Below, in pieces: positions 1-9,664 of a stretch of 64,000 bases of DNA (within the stretch, counting starts at the first letter, position 1; the number at the start of each line of letters is the position of its first letter). A model generated the notes under the pieces. The model worked only from the letters and a program-made list of their open reading frames with translations. It had not been told where the DNA came from and ran no database searches. Position numbers and translations under genes: made by a program. This DNA is from Meconema thalassinum (lineage: Eukaryota > Arthropoda > Insecta > Orthoptera > Tettigoniidae). The stretch is from contig OX336393.1 in NCBI GenBank assembly GCA_946902985.2, forward strand, positions 135,932,533 to 135,996,532, given 5' to 3'.

Positions 1-1495
1 TAAAAGACCAAAACTAAAAGGTCATTCGCGAGTAGTGGGGTAGTGTTGGTTTCCTGAAGTCGCGCTTGTGCTTGAATATGTATGCCTATGTTGGGAAAGG
101 GTTAGGTGGTGGGGGAGGAGTAGGGTCGAGTGAGGGGTCGTTTAGATGGTATTTTTTCCGCTCTAGGTGATGGTGAGGTTATTTTTTTAAATGGATGGAA
201 TTTGGAAAGGCCATTTGGGGTAAACTTGTGTTTTTTGACATTTTGGCGATGAATGTTTTTTTATACGCATGCGCACTTGAGGAGTTTTGTAAGAGGGCGG
301 GCTTTTTTAAATGATGATTTATCAATGAGTGTTTTTTTTAATATGTATTGAAATAAACCATAAAAACTAATAGGTCATCGGCTTTTGACTATCTCGCTAA
401 CCAATAATCGGATTTAAACCTATGAGGTGTCGTAGGACTCGTGGTGAACTCTCATTTTCCATGGACGGGGTATATCCACACTAAAATAAAAACGTGGTAA
501 GGGGGGTTTGGGGAGCTGCACTACTTAGGAAGTTGTGAGCCCCCGCGACCTTGGAATGGAAGATTCATGCTAGGAGGGCGTGCTTGGATTCGTTTATTTC
601 GTCTCGTTGTGCTCTTTACGGGAATGTAGGTGTCGAAAAGGTGAACTTAGGGTTTTGGGTCAAAACATGCGTTTTTCACATTTTTGCCGATTTTTGGAAA
701 ACGGGTCATGCTAGGAGGGCGTGCTTGGATTCGTTTATTTCGTCTCGTTGTGCTCTTTACGGGAATGTAGGTGTCGAAAAGGTGAAGTTAGGGTTTTGGG
801 TCAAAACATGCGTTTTTCACATTTTTGCCGATTTTTGGAAAACGGGTTATGCTAGGAGGGCGTGCTTGGATTCGTTTTTTTCGTCTCGTTGTGCTCTTTA
901 CGGGAATGTAGGTGTCGGAAAGGTGAAGTTAGGGTTTTGAGTCAAAACATGCGTTTTTCACATTTTTGTCGATTTTTGGAAAACCGAAAACGTGAGAATG
1001 ACGCGTGTGATAGTATTTATTTCGTCTCTTTATTCTCTTTACGTGGATATAGACATGAAAAAGGTAAAAAGCTGGAAACATGGTTTTCTTATGGAAAAGG
1101 TGTTTTTTTTGTTCATTTTCGCGTTATTTGGAAAACGAATGAGGCGATTTTTATGATGGGCATGTCGATGTATTTGTGTCGTTGTTCAGTTTACGGGAAT
1201 GTAGGTATGGAAAACCTGAAATCATGGTTTCCGTCATTTTTTTTTTCGAGATCGTTGAGGAAAACGGGGAAAAAGTAAGAAACCAGATTTGAAGTCACGT
1301 TAGGTTATGCGCTTTGATATTAATAAAACACTTATGCATTATTATTATTATTATTTGTCTTGACTGGTCAGGGCTCACACGCAGAGAGAGAACTTGCTTA
1401 ATGCAATGAGAATTGAAAGCATTGAGACTGACCCACGGCGATCCAGACAGACACAGGTCTTATCATCGTACGTGCCTCGCAGCAGAGAGAGATAA
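1..1495 (+). repeat. Left terminal inverted repeat of the Polinton
   Basis: Reverse complement of 28507-30001, essentially identical; one mismatch was seen near position 67. Identity stops at 1495/28507, where the left continues CAGCC and the right continues differently. The repeat may extend left of the window. It contains 141-bp tandem repeats and a short (ATT)n near 1338-1357. No convincing gene: the open frames here follow the tandem repeat period. Confidence 0.95.
569..990 (+). repeat. 141-bp tandem repeats inside left TIR
   Basis: The motif TAGGAGGGCG recurs at 571, 712 and 853, giving a period of exactly 141 bp, with a more diverged fourth unit after about 990. Since 141 is a multiple of 3, a reading frame stays open through the array (47-residue repeat), but the start would be TTG and the composition is not protein-like. 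Confidence 0.9.
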
Positions 1496-2595
1496 CAGCC
1501 TGTTGTTCACATGCAGGTGGCTGTTATCTGACCCAGACGTGTTACCCGATATCTCGATGAAGGACAAACAGCTCTGTCGAAAAGCTGATCATTGCATTCT
1601 CACGCATACTCATGCAGAGATTGCAAAAGCTTGTGAGAATCGGTCTGACTTGTGCGCTCCATGACATCCTACTCATAGGAACAAAAAAAAAGTAAAGTGT
1701 TAACTTTGCATCTTGTTGAGGAGACATATATGTTCTGAGGGTAAGAGAGACTCATCATTCTCGTGTTCATCTTTGAAGGTGACGGATGCAAGTGCCTTAT
1801 GCTCTTTGTAAAATATTACGTGAACCGCGGCCATACTTGTACTAAGGTAGGTTCATTATTGTTAATTATGGCATGATTGGTTTTATTGTTATTTTGTGTA
1901 TGCATGAAAAGTAAGTTAGTGACTGATGGTATTTTTGGGGGATTTCGTTTGTTGCAGATTTTTAAAAACAACATCATTAAGTCTGGGAAAGCAGACAGAG
2001 AGAGAGACAGTGACAGTGACAGTGACAGTGGCGGCAAAGAGCACATTTGCTGAAAGTATTATAATTCATTATATGGTGAGTACATGTTGTTCCATTACTT
2101 TTATTGTTGTTGTTGTTGTTAAATGCATGTCATTTATTTCACGGAAATTTATATACTTATGGCGTGTATTTATTATTGTTTTAGAATGAAGATATATATG
2201 GAGTGAATAGGTTTTAACTACCTTGACGCTTTCGATATTAAAAAAAAGAGGTGAGTCTTTGTAAATGACTTTGTTATTTTCGAGTGAGTGTCTTATTTAT
2301 GTGTGCACACTTGAAACCTTTTGTTTTTAGCAAGTCTTATGAATGAATGAATGAATGAATGAATGAATGAATGAATGCACATGTTTAATGTATATAACCA
2401 TGACTAATAACGGATTGTATTGGTTTGTTTTTCAGATAAATCATTGGAAACAAAAAAAAACAAGATAAACCTTGTCGTTGATATTAAAACTATAACAACT
2501 TTGTTGGTGATCATTTCCTGCTGGGGGCCCAAATTACTACAACCATTGTCTACCTGTGAACGAGATTGTGTGTGCCAGTCAGTAAAAATCGATAA
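1496..2595. other. Subterminal non-coding region between left TIR and PolB
   Basis: No convincing gene. It holds short microsatellites, GACAGT-type at about 1993-2033 and GAAT-type at 2338-2375. Several splice-site-like strings occur (GTGAGT after ATG near 2074, a pyrimidine-rich CAG near 2434), so it could carry a promoter and a spliced 5' leader for PolB. That is only inference. Confidence 0.5.
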
Positions 2596-5500
2596 GTGTG
2601 GTCGTTTGGAATTGGAGATTTTGGATTAACCTATTTTAAGGTAAGGGTTGCACGTTTATTAGTCCATTTTATAATCATGTCTATATCAGAGAGTGAAGTG
2701 TTAGTGTGGCAGCCTTTGGCCAAATGTTTCAAAACGCGAGTATGCTCAGGCCGAATTTACAATGCGAATCACTGTCTGTCGCCTAAAGATTTTGTGGAAT
2801 TATGTTTTCCCATTTTTTTGAGTGAATGTGAACAAGGCTTAAGATTGCATCAGGCTTTAAAAATAAACTTCGAACTACTATGTGAATTTACATTGATAAA
2901 AAATAATGTTGAAGAGAAACACACCTTCAACCTTTGTACAAAAATGGAGAAAGTACTGATAGCCGATAATTTGGAAACGTGGTATCAGGAGAAAGCTATT
3001 CAAGCGCTTATCACTAAATTTGATAAGTTGCAAGAGGGTCCCAGTGGCTTGGCCCTCAATAGCATTGCCTATTTGCAAATCAATATTTGTAAATACAATC
3101 CATTGAATGCAGGAAGTAGCTATATTGCCACACCGAGCTTTATCGCTTCCAGAAAGGCAGTGATCAACATACGCAACAAAGACGATTACTGCTTTTTGTG
3201 GAGTATAGTGAGCTGTCTGCAACCCTGTGAAGACAGTCATGTTGATAGACCAGGGCAGTACAAAGATGTGTTTAACCGCATGAAACAAACTCTCAATCTC
3301 GAGCGTGTTTCATTTCCCATGCCTCTAGATAAAATTCATTTATTTGAGAAAGATAATCCAAATTTCTCTTTCATGGTGTATGGCATCGAAGGATCCAATA
3401 TTGTGGGCCCCTTGTATGCCACCAAACAGGTAAAGCAACATCACATTCACCTGCTTTTCCTGTCTGATGGGGATAAAAGCCATTACTGTTGGATAAAGAA
3501 TTTAAGTAAATTGGTGAGCAGCCAAGTGTCTAATCATGATGGTAAGAAACATATTTGTGAGCGCTGCCTTCAGTATTTTCAAACTAATGAACTTTTGAAA
3601 CGACATACGGAAGACTGTGAAGGGCAGACGGCAGTAAAGCTAGTCTTGCCCGAAGGGAATGACGCAGTCTTAAAATTTAAGGCCACTAATAAACAAGAGA
3701 TGGTACCATTTACTGTTTACGCTGATTTTGAGGCCCTTACTGTTCCCATTCAGGGATGTGAACCAAGCCCCCATACAAGCTCAACCTATCCAGTGCAGAA
3801 ACATGAGCCTTTTGCTGTAGCCTATTATGTTGTCTGTCACTATGATAATTCACAATGTGAGTATGTAAGTCATAAAGGTCAGGATTGTGCGCGGTGGTTT
3901 GTTGATCAAATGGCGGCTTTAGCAGGCAAAGTAGAAACTATTTTGAACAACCCTGTACCAATTCAGATGAATGACGTACAGCAAAGAGAATATGATCAAG
4001 CCACCACCTGCCACATATGTGAAAAGCCAATCTTAGGCGGAGAAAAAAAAGTAAGAGACCACTGCCACAGGACAGGGCATTTTAGAGGTGCTGCCCATAA
4101 CGAATGCAATTTGAAGTACTCTACACCTCGCTTCCTCCCTGTCTTCTTACACAATTTCTCCCGGTATGACCTTCACTTCATTGTAAAACAATTTGCTCAT
4201 GTAGATAAGAGCAAATTCAGCATTTTGGCTAAGAACCATGAGAGCTTTACCTCACTTTCATGGAGAAAAGGAAGCATGAGCATTCGCTTTCTCGACTCAT
4301 TCAAGTTTATGTCTAGTTCGCTGGATAGTCTTGTGAAAGGCTTAAGCCAAGATGAGTTGAAACATACCCATTCCCACTTTACGGATACAAATCAATTTAA
4401 ATTGTGTGTTCGTAAAGGCCATTTTCCATACGATTATGTGGAAAGTTACGAGGTGCTTGAAGAAACGACTTTGCCGCCAAGAGAAAAATTCTTTTCTCAA
4501 TTGACTCAAAGCACCATCAGTGAAGAAGACTATGCCCATGCACAGCATGTTTGGCGAGTGTTTGGCATAGAAACCATGGGCCAGTATGCTATGCACTACT
4601 TAAAATTAGACGTGTTGTTGTTGACCGACGTTTTTGAAACGTTTCGTCAGCTATGTCACAGGATTTATGGCCTTGACCCCGCTCACTACTATACCAGTCC
4701 AGGGTTAAGTTGGGACGCCGCCCTCAAATTTACCCACATTGAGCTTGATTTACTGACGGATCCCGATATGGTACTCATGATGGAAAAAGGGATTCGTGGG
4801 GGATTCGTATCGCTCAATCAGCGACATGCCAAGGCAAATAATCATTACATGCCTGATTATTGTCCCGAAGAACCAGAATCCTATCTAATGTATTTCGACG
4901 TAAACAATTTATACGGTCACGCTATGAGTCGACCACTGCCGTACAGAAACTTTGTCTGGCTGTCTGAGGATGAAATTAAAGATTTTAATGTGCATAGCGC
5001 TAGCAAGCAACAGGACGTAGGGTATGTTCTTGATGTCGACTTAGCTTATCCCCCCCATCTCAGACAGCGTCATGGTGATTTCCCCTTTTGCATAGAGAAA
5101 ATGGTGCCGCCCGAGAGTAAGGGCAATCATAAGAAATTGATGGGTACCTTGTATGATAAAAATCACTATGTGTTGCATATTGACATGCTGGTAGAATGTT
5201 TAGCTCAGGGCTTAACCCTGAAAAAAATCCATAGAGGTATTTCTTTTTGTCAGAAACCGTGGTTGAAACCATACATGGATTTAAATACCAGTCACAGACA
5301 AAGTGCCACTCAGCCATTTCAAATCAATTTTTTTAAACTGATGAATAATTGTATCTATGGCAAGAGTTTGGAAAATGTACGGCAGTATAGGGACATTAAG
5401 TTGGTCAATACATGGCATGGCAGATGGGGGGCTCAAAAATATATTGCAAAACCAAATTTCAAATCTTTAAACATTATTGATCATGATCTACTGACTATTG

Positions 5501-6108
5501 AACTTGCCAAAACTAAAGTGGTCATGAATAAGCCTATCTATTTAGGCCAAGTCATATTAGATTTTTCAAAATTGCACATGTATAAATTCCATTATGGTTT
5601 TGCAATACAGCGATTTGGTACCATTTCCTTGTTATATACAGACACGGATAGTTTTATTTACCATATCCGTGACTGTGATCCGTATGTCGTTATGAAACAA
5701 AACCCAAAATGGTTTGACACGTTCTCGTTTAGTGAGAAGAACGTGTTCGATATCCCCCGTCTGAACAAAAAAGAAATTGGTTTAATGAAAGATGAGTGTT
5801 CAGACACCATGATGACTGAGTTTGTAGGTCTCGCTCCGAAAATGTATAGTTTTCGACAGGTGGATCGATGCGAATCTATGCGAGCCAAAGGGATTAGCCA
5901 GCATGTGGTTAAACGACTCTGTGTGGATGATTATTTACATGTCCTTAAGACCCACACAGCCATGGCACATAGTCAGTTTAGGATTCTCTCAAAAAATCAT
6001 GATTTATTTTTAATGAAGCAGCGAAAACAAACACTCGCTTTGTTGGACGACAAGAGACAGTGGTGTCAGGATATGATGACAAGCGTCCCATTTGGTTACA
6101 ACCAGTAG
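2596..6108 (+). CDS. polB: Protein-primed family B DNA polymerase (pPolB)
   Basis: Replicative polymerase of Polintons, expected to copy the linear element from a protein primer. The 1170-aa frame has a C2H2-like finger (C321, C324, H337, C341). The 3'-5' exonuclease motifs are present: ExoI D377-x-E379, ExoII within HNFSRYD 519-525, ExoIII Y668...D672. An HNH/endonuclease VII-like Cys-His cluster (C472, C475, H489-C490-H491, H501, C504) lies between ExoI and ExoII. Polymerase motif A is D768 in DVNNLYG, motif B is K914...NNCIYG, motif C is YTDTDS with D1016 and D1018. All catalytic residues are intact. Residues are numbered from 2596; the Met at 2677 is a more likely start, because the first 27 residues are hydrophobic and contain a splice-donor-like sequence. 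AATAAA follows at 6192. Confidence 0.97.
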   Translation: MWSFGIGDFGLTYFKVRVARLLVHFIIMSISESEVLVWQPLAKCFKTRVCSGRIYNANHCLSPKDFVELCFPIFLSECEQGLRLHQALKINFELLCEFTLIKNNVEEKHTFNLCTKMEKVLIADNLETWYQEKAIQALITKFDKLQEGPSGLALNSIAYLQINICKYNPLNAGSSYIATPSFIASRKAVINIRNKDDYCFLWSIVSCLQPCEDSHVDRPGQYKDVFNRMKQTLNLERVSFPMPLDKIHLFEKDNPNFSFMVYGIEGSNIVGPLYATKQVKQHHIHLLFLSDGDKSHYCWIKNLSKLVSSQVSNHDGKKHICERCLQYFQTNELLKRHTEDCEGQTAVKLVLPEGNDAVLKFKATNKQEMVPFTVYADFEALTVPIQGCEPSPHTSSTYPVQKHEPFAVAYYVVCHYDNSQCEYVSHKGQDCARWFVDQMAALAGKVETILNNPVPIQMNDVQQREYDQATTCHICEKPILGGEKKVRDHCHRTGHFRGAAHNECNLKYSTPRFLPVFLHNFSRYDLHFIVKQFAHVDKSKFSILAKNHESFTSLSWRKGSMSIRFLDSFKFMSSSLDSLVKGLSQDELKHTHSHFTDTNQFKLCVRKGHFPYDYVESYEVLEETTLPPREKFFSQLTQSTISEEDYAHAQHVWRVFGIETMGQYAMHYLKLDVLLLTDVFETFRQLCHRIYGLDPAHYYTSPGLSWDAALKFTHIELDLLTDPDMVLMMEKGIRGGFVSLNQRHAKANNHYMPDYCPEEPESYLMYFDVNNLYGHAMSRPLPYRNFVWLSEDEIKDFNVHSASKQQDVGYVLDVDLAYPPHLRQRHGDFPFCIEKMVPPESKGNHKKLMGTLYDKNHYVLHIDMLVECLAQGLTLKKIHRGISFCQKPWLKPYMDLNTSHRQSATQPFQINFFKLMNNCIYGKSLENVRQYRDIKLVNTWHGRWGAQKYIAKPNFKSLNIIDHDLLTIELAKTKVVMNKPIYLGQVILDFSKLHMYKFHYGFAIQRFGTISLLYTDTDSFIYHIRDCDPYVVMKQNPKWFDTFSFSEKNVFDIPRLNKKEIGLMKDECSDTMMTEFVGLAPKMYSFRQVDRCESMRAKGISQHVVKRLCVDDYLHVLKTHTAMAHSQFRILSKNHDLFLMKQRKQTLALLDDKRQWCQDMMTSVPFGYNQ

Positions 6109-6191
6109 TGGTTGTAGCTATTGTTGTTGTACAACACGGCAAGTGTTTGGTTTGGTTGCTATCAAATGCGAGATGCCATCTTGAGCCTCGG

Positions 6192-6197
6192 AATAAA
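6192..6197 (+). terminator. Polyadenylation signal AATAAA after PolB
   Basis: Canonical AATAAA about 85 bases after the PolB stop, followed by a second A-rich stretch. Confidence 0.6.
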
Positions 6198-6389
6198 AAT
6201 AAAAAATTGTAGTGTATCATATAATTTTTGTTTTTTAACCTGCGTGCATGGGTGTATGCATGGATGTGTGAATGCCTGTAAATAGTTGTACATAAACTGT
6301 ATGTCTTGTGCTATTTGCCTGTCAACGCATAAAGAGAGCCATGCATCAACGTTTCCATGGTTCACTGTGCACAGGCTAGATTAAAAACA

Positions 6390-6709
6390 TGTTGACTTCT
6401 TTAGGTTAGGTTAGGAAAAAAACAAACAAGTAGCCACCCTCACTATTGTTGTCGCTTAGTAGGCCTCATGTTTCGGCAAGGTGACCATTCACCCTCAGTA
6501 GGCATGCGGCTTAATAGGCCACACTAGGGTGTGGCTTAGTAGGTCTCATGCAAGAACAAAAGAATAATAATCTGCTGCTTTTACGGAGGACAAAACTCTC
6601 ACTTTATGGCTAGAGTTATGAGTGGTGATATATTTGAAATATCTGAACAGAAATTGTTTCTTTAACCTGTTACATGTTTTTTTCCTAACCTAACCTAAAG
6701 AAGTCAACA
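6390..6709. repeat. 320-bp segment bounded by 34-bp inverted repeats with TTAGG units
   Basis: 6390-6423 and 6676-6709 are perfect inverted copies, each containing three TTAGG units, the insect telomere repeat. The interior has three related copies of a GGCTTAGTAGGCCTCATG-like motif and a small CCACAC/GTGTGG hairpin. It lies between PolB and the 172-aa gene in a region (6109-6850) otherwise without genes. It could be a MITE-like insertion, a replication element or a terminator structure; no clear target duplication was seen. Confidence 0.85.
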
Positions 6710-6783
6710 GACAGATGGTTATTTATTTGTGTTTTGCTTATTTTTTATTTTATTTTTGCCATTGACTTAGGGGACAGACAGTG

Positions 6784-6816
6784 TATATAGTACATAATAT
6801 TTTTATTTATTCACTT
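6784..6816 (+). promoter_or_regulatory. Possible TATA-initiator promoter of the 172-aa gene
   Basis: TATATAG at 6784 stands 29 bases before the A of a TCACTT initiator-like sequence at 6811-6816, upstream of the ATG at 6851. The spacing fits an RNA polymerase II core promoter. A TTTTCAG just before the ATG could instead be a splice acceptor. Confidence 0.35.
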
Positions 6817-6850
6817 AGTAAACGGCAACGACTACTTTTCAGATTCAATC

Positions 6851-7369
6851 ATGAGCCATGATGAAGATCGTTTTATCGTCACAAAACACACCACGTTCAA
6901 TGAATATGCCACGATGATGTCTCATAATCCTCAACGTGTGGCCTATCCTTCAGAATATAGAAACACGAAAGTACGCATTGATACCATGTTTTATGACATC
7001 ATTATGGATGATGACATAGTTTATGATCCAGGGCATCACTTTTGTAAATCCTGTATGCTAAATTTTGACTTTGAAAATAATGTATCCACGCAAGTGATTC
7101 ATAAAGCATGGTACGGTTTAACCATGAATCAAGTGATTGTTAAATTAGCTGACGAGGATCATTTTCCAGATTTCTGGTGTACAATATGTACAAAACCCCT
7201 GTTTAATGTTTATTTTCCAATAACTTTTCAAATGTTTTGTTTTCATTTTTATAAATTTCCTGCTGAGGAATCAATCACTTCGTATCGACAACAAGCATTT
7301 CGCCAACTTTGTCTTGGCTTACCTATCAATCAATATTCGCCTCATAGAATGAGATTTGTTAGAAACTAA
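6851..7369 (+). CDS. 172-aa Cys-rich protein, function unknown
   Basis: I do not recognise the family. Two paired-cysteine knuckles are visible, HHFCKSC (C65, C68) and CTIC (C110, C113), with further Cys/His at 130-132, which suggests a zinc-binding, possibly RING-like fold; a full RING spacing is not evident. It lies in the replication half of the element, same strand as PolB. The second contig of the assembly starts inside it, at 7151-equivalent, so only its 3' part recurs at 17664. A truncated host-derived ubiquitin-ligase-type domain is possible but unproven. Confidence 0.6.
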   Translation: MSHDEDRFIVTKHTTFNEYATMMSHNPQRVAYPSEYRNTKVRIDTMFYDIIMDDDIVYDPGHHFCKSCMLNFDFENNVSTQVIHKAWYGLTMNQVIVKLADEDHFPDFWCTICTKPLFNVYFPITFQMFCFHFYKFPAEESITSYRQQAFRQLCLGLPINQYSPHRMRFVRN

Positions 7370-7654
7370 CCACATGATGTCATGATTATCGCTTTTTTTT
7401 GTTTACATTCGGCTTTCAGGTGCATACTTGACGTTTAGAATACATTTGGCTATTTTGTTTGTTTGTTTTAGTTTATCGTGTATTCACGTTGATAAACACA
7501 TACACACTGGTTTAAATTTGTAGTTTTGAATTTTGTTTTGTTGGATGTAGACATGGTTATTAAATGCATAGCGTGTTAACTTTGCCTTTTTATAGGTTAC
7601 CAAAAGCATTCCATGTTTGCTCTTAGTATTTGTTGATACTATTTATTTAACAGA

Positions 7655-7777
7655 ATGTTGTGTGAATTTGCACAACAACAGAGCAAACGAATACAAGTCA
7701 TTCGACTAGGGAATGATAGGCTAATTCCCATTCACAACAGAGACATGCATTTACCTCCAAGAGAGATTCACACTTAA
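7655..7777 (+). CDS. Possible 40-aa small ORF or terminal exon
   Basis: The frame starts with ATG right after a TTTATTTAACAG splice-acceptor-like string and ends with TAA at 7775-7777. The peptide is polar, rich in Gln, Arg and Ile, and looks more protein-like than the surrounding AT-rich sequence (it includes RIQVIRLGNDRLIPIHNRD). It resembles nothing I know. It may be the last exon of a spliced transcript or chance. Confidence 0.3.
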   Translation: MLCEFAQQQSKRIQVIRLGNDRLIPIHNRDMHLPPREIHT

Positions 7778-7966
7778 TTTTGATAAAACATTTCCTATTA
7801 AATAATTTCCAAATGTATGTTTTGACTGAAAAAATGATACAAACATTATTATTATATTTTTATCCAATACTATCTATCTACAACTTCAGGTCATAAACAC
7901 TCAGGATTTAAAAAAAAAAACAATATACTTAAATGTACAAAGTTATTGCTATTGTAATATAAGAAC

Positions 7967-7991
7967 AAGAGTGTTAGAAAGTAACACTCTT
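7967..7991 (+). promoter_or_regulatory. Perfect 10-bp hairpin in the 5' leader of the 98-aa gene
   Basis: AAGAGTGTTA, loop GAAAG, TAACACTCTT: a perfect 10-bp stem ending about 20 bases before the ATG at 8012. A TTATAG-AC splice-acceptor-like sequence lies between. It could influence translation or be a protein-binding site. Confidence 0.5.
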
Positions 7992-8011
7992 TTCTTTGGT
8001 TATAGACAACC

Positions 8012-8308
8012 ATGGACGCCTTGAACGCCATTGGTCAAGATTGTGGCTTTGCACGCAAGAAAATGAGTGAATTGCCTACGCAAACACCCTTTCGCATACA
8101 TAAAATTCAAAAACTGAAAACCAAATTTGGTGAACGAGCTCTTTGCATTTGTCAAGACTTTGAGACATTTCTTCCCACACGATTTAATAACCTACCTGAT
8201 AATGTTATGGAAGATGTCAATTCCAGTATTCACCCTGTCTATTTAATTTATGAGGGTGAAAAAAATAATCGATGCATGGTTCGTTTTGTAAAAATTGAAA
8301 ACGAATAA
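8012..8308 (+). CDS. Small conserved Polinton protein, possible OB-fold ssDNA-binding protein
   Basis: 98 aa with a strong start context (ACCATGG). The central pattern KLKTKFGERALCICQDFE, then FLPTRFNNL, then a basic/aromatic C-terminal strand, matches a small family I associate with arthropod Polintons, in which a strand-rich 'T(K)FGxx...F/VFLPxRF' core is typical. By size and predicted strand pattern an OB-fold ssDNA-binding role in replication is plausible but inferred. It ends just before AATAAA at 8367. Confidence 0.7.
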   Translation: MDALNAIGQDCGFARKKMSELPTQTPFRIHKIQKLKTKFGERALCICQDFETFLPTRFNNLPDNVMEDVNSSIHPVYLIYEGEKNNRCMVRFVKIENE

Positions 8309-9139
8309 TCATTGTACGCTAGCCGTAACTTTTTTGTTTATTCATGCCCTACTCTTTAATGACTATAATAAAATAAAATTATTTTTTGGGTTCAACAGTT
8401 TGACGTTTATTAATTGTTGCTCAACGTTTACCATGATAAATAATAATAAAAATAAATTTTCAAAACTTATGCTTAATGGTAGATTTTTTTGTTTGTTTAT
8501 AGGTTTAGTACAATTACCATGTATATATAATTTTTTATAATAATAATGATGAAACTATTAGTTAAAATAATGGACTTTTGTCCTTTTTTATTGTTTGTGA
8601 TTTAAAATAGCATTTATAGCAATTTTTATGCAATTTTTATTATAATTTATAATGATCAAATTCTAGTAACATGTTATTTTATTCAATAATAAGCGTTTAA
8701 CAAAAAAAACTGGTTCTAGAGTAGATAAAGATTTCATGCTGACATTCGTTCTGCTAGACTGCTATTTGAAGCTGATGAATAATGATGGACTTTTGTCCTT
8801 TCTTTTGATTGTTTGTGATTTAAAAAAAATAGGTTTAGTACAATTACCATGTATATATAATTTTTTATAATAATAATAATGAAACTATTAGTCAAAATAA
8901 TGGACTTTTGTCCTTTTTTATTGTTTGTGATTGAAAAAATAGATTTACTACAATTAGTAATAATTTTTAACGATGCACTGCTGTCCCTTTTTTATTGTTT
9001 GTCATTTATAATTATAATAATGAAACTATGAGTGAATAATAATAATGGAAAAAAACACAACATGGACTCTTGTCTTTTTATTTATTTTTTTGTCATGATA
9101 ACAGTGATACTATACATTTTTTTAAATAAATTCATTACG
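8309..9139. repeat. AT-rich region with repeated GGACTTTTGTCC motifs between convergent genes
   Basis: The palindromic motif GGACTTTTGTCC, followed by a T-run and ATTGTTTGTGATT, occurs at 8572, 8787 and 8902, with degenerate copies near 8975 and 9063. The larger unit beginning GGTTTAGTACAATTACCATG is also repeated (about 8504 and 8832). AATAAA is at 8367. The segment near 8738-8780 is a degraded copy of the 3' end of the neighbouring PLA2-like gene (9197-9239). No gene is seen. Confidence 0.75.
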
Positions 9140-9664
9140 TTAAAGTCCATATCTAGATAAAAGTAATTTGCTCTTCATAGCACCAATCACTATAAATGCT
9201 GCCATTCGTTCTGCTAGACTGGCATCTGAAGCTGTTAATCGTTGCTTGGCAATGCTTAACAAGACTTTGTCGGCAATGCGTCTTAGTGTGGGATCACTGT
9301 TTTCATAGGCTTTATCGTGATTAAGGCATGCATGATCCAAAGCATTGATTCCCATATTCCCTCTCCTCAAACGATCTTGAAGACGAGTACCAGGGCCGCA
9401 AAAGCTGTAAGCAGGTAAGTGAGCTTCGAATGGTAAGTTTTTAATAATGTTATCAATAATTCCACGGCCAGTACACCTGGGACATAGAGGTTTCAATCGG
9501 TGAAAAACACTTTTTTTGTTGTTCTTCTTCTTCTTGTTCTTGTTCTTGTTCTTGCTGTTGTTGTTTGTCGGCAGCTCCTGACGAGCATGGTAGGTGGTGG
9601 TTGTTTTCCGCATGACAGCCATGGAATGATGAAACAATGTCTTTACACTGAGTTTTATGACCAT
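9140..9664 (-). CDS. Phospholipase A2-like (parvovirus VP1-type) protein
   Basis: The 174-aa frame carries the calcium-loop motif YSFCGPGT (residues 86-93) and the catalytic pair H116-D117 in HDKAY, preceded by GINALDHAC. This is the arrangement of the secreted-PLA2-like domain of parvovirus capsid proteins, where it helps particles leave endosomes. The same domain type is known in virus-like elements of arthropods. The N-terminus has a Lys/Asn low-complexity tract and a CPRC pair. Its first 71 codons overlap a frame-shifted upstream ORF (9453-9953), so the true N-terminus may lie elsewhere (frameshift, splicing or overlapping genes). Probable role: membrane penetration during entry. Confidence 0.82.
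   Translation of the reverse strand: MVIKLSVKTLFHHSMAVMRKTTTTYHARQELPTNNNSKNKNKNKKKKNNKKSVFHRLKPLCPRCTGRGIIDNIIKNLPFEAHLPAYSFCGPGTRLQDRLRRGNMGINALDHACLNHDKAYENSDPTLRRIADKVLLSIAKQRLTASDASLAERMAAFIVIGAMKSKLLLSRYGL

Larger units (their letters stand above)
7370..8011. other. AT-rich intergenic region with one possible small exon
   Basis: No large gene. It holds a possible 40-codon ORF (7655-7777) and a leader hairpin at 7967-7991, described separately. The rest is AT-rich with short A and T runs and no recognised motif. Confidence 0.5.

Noticed and set aside
551..1278. Two overlapping open frames in the left TIR and their mirror at 28724-29451
   Set aside because: They follow the 141-bp tandem repeat, whose unit happens to be stop-free and a multiple of three; starts are weak and composition is not protein-like.
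1900..2680. Spliced 5' leader exons for PolB
   Set aside because: Donor- and acceptor-like strings exist but are too common in AT-rich DNA to support an intron model without transcripts.
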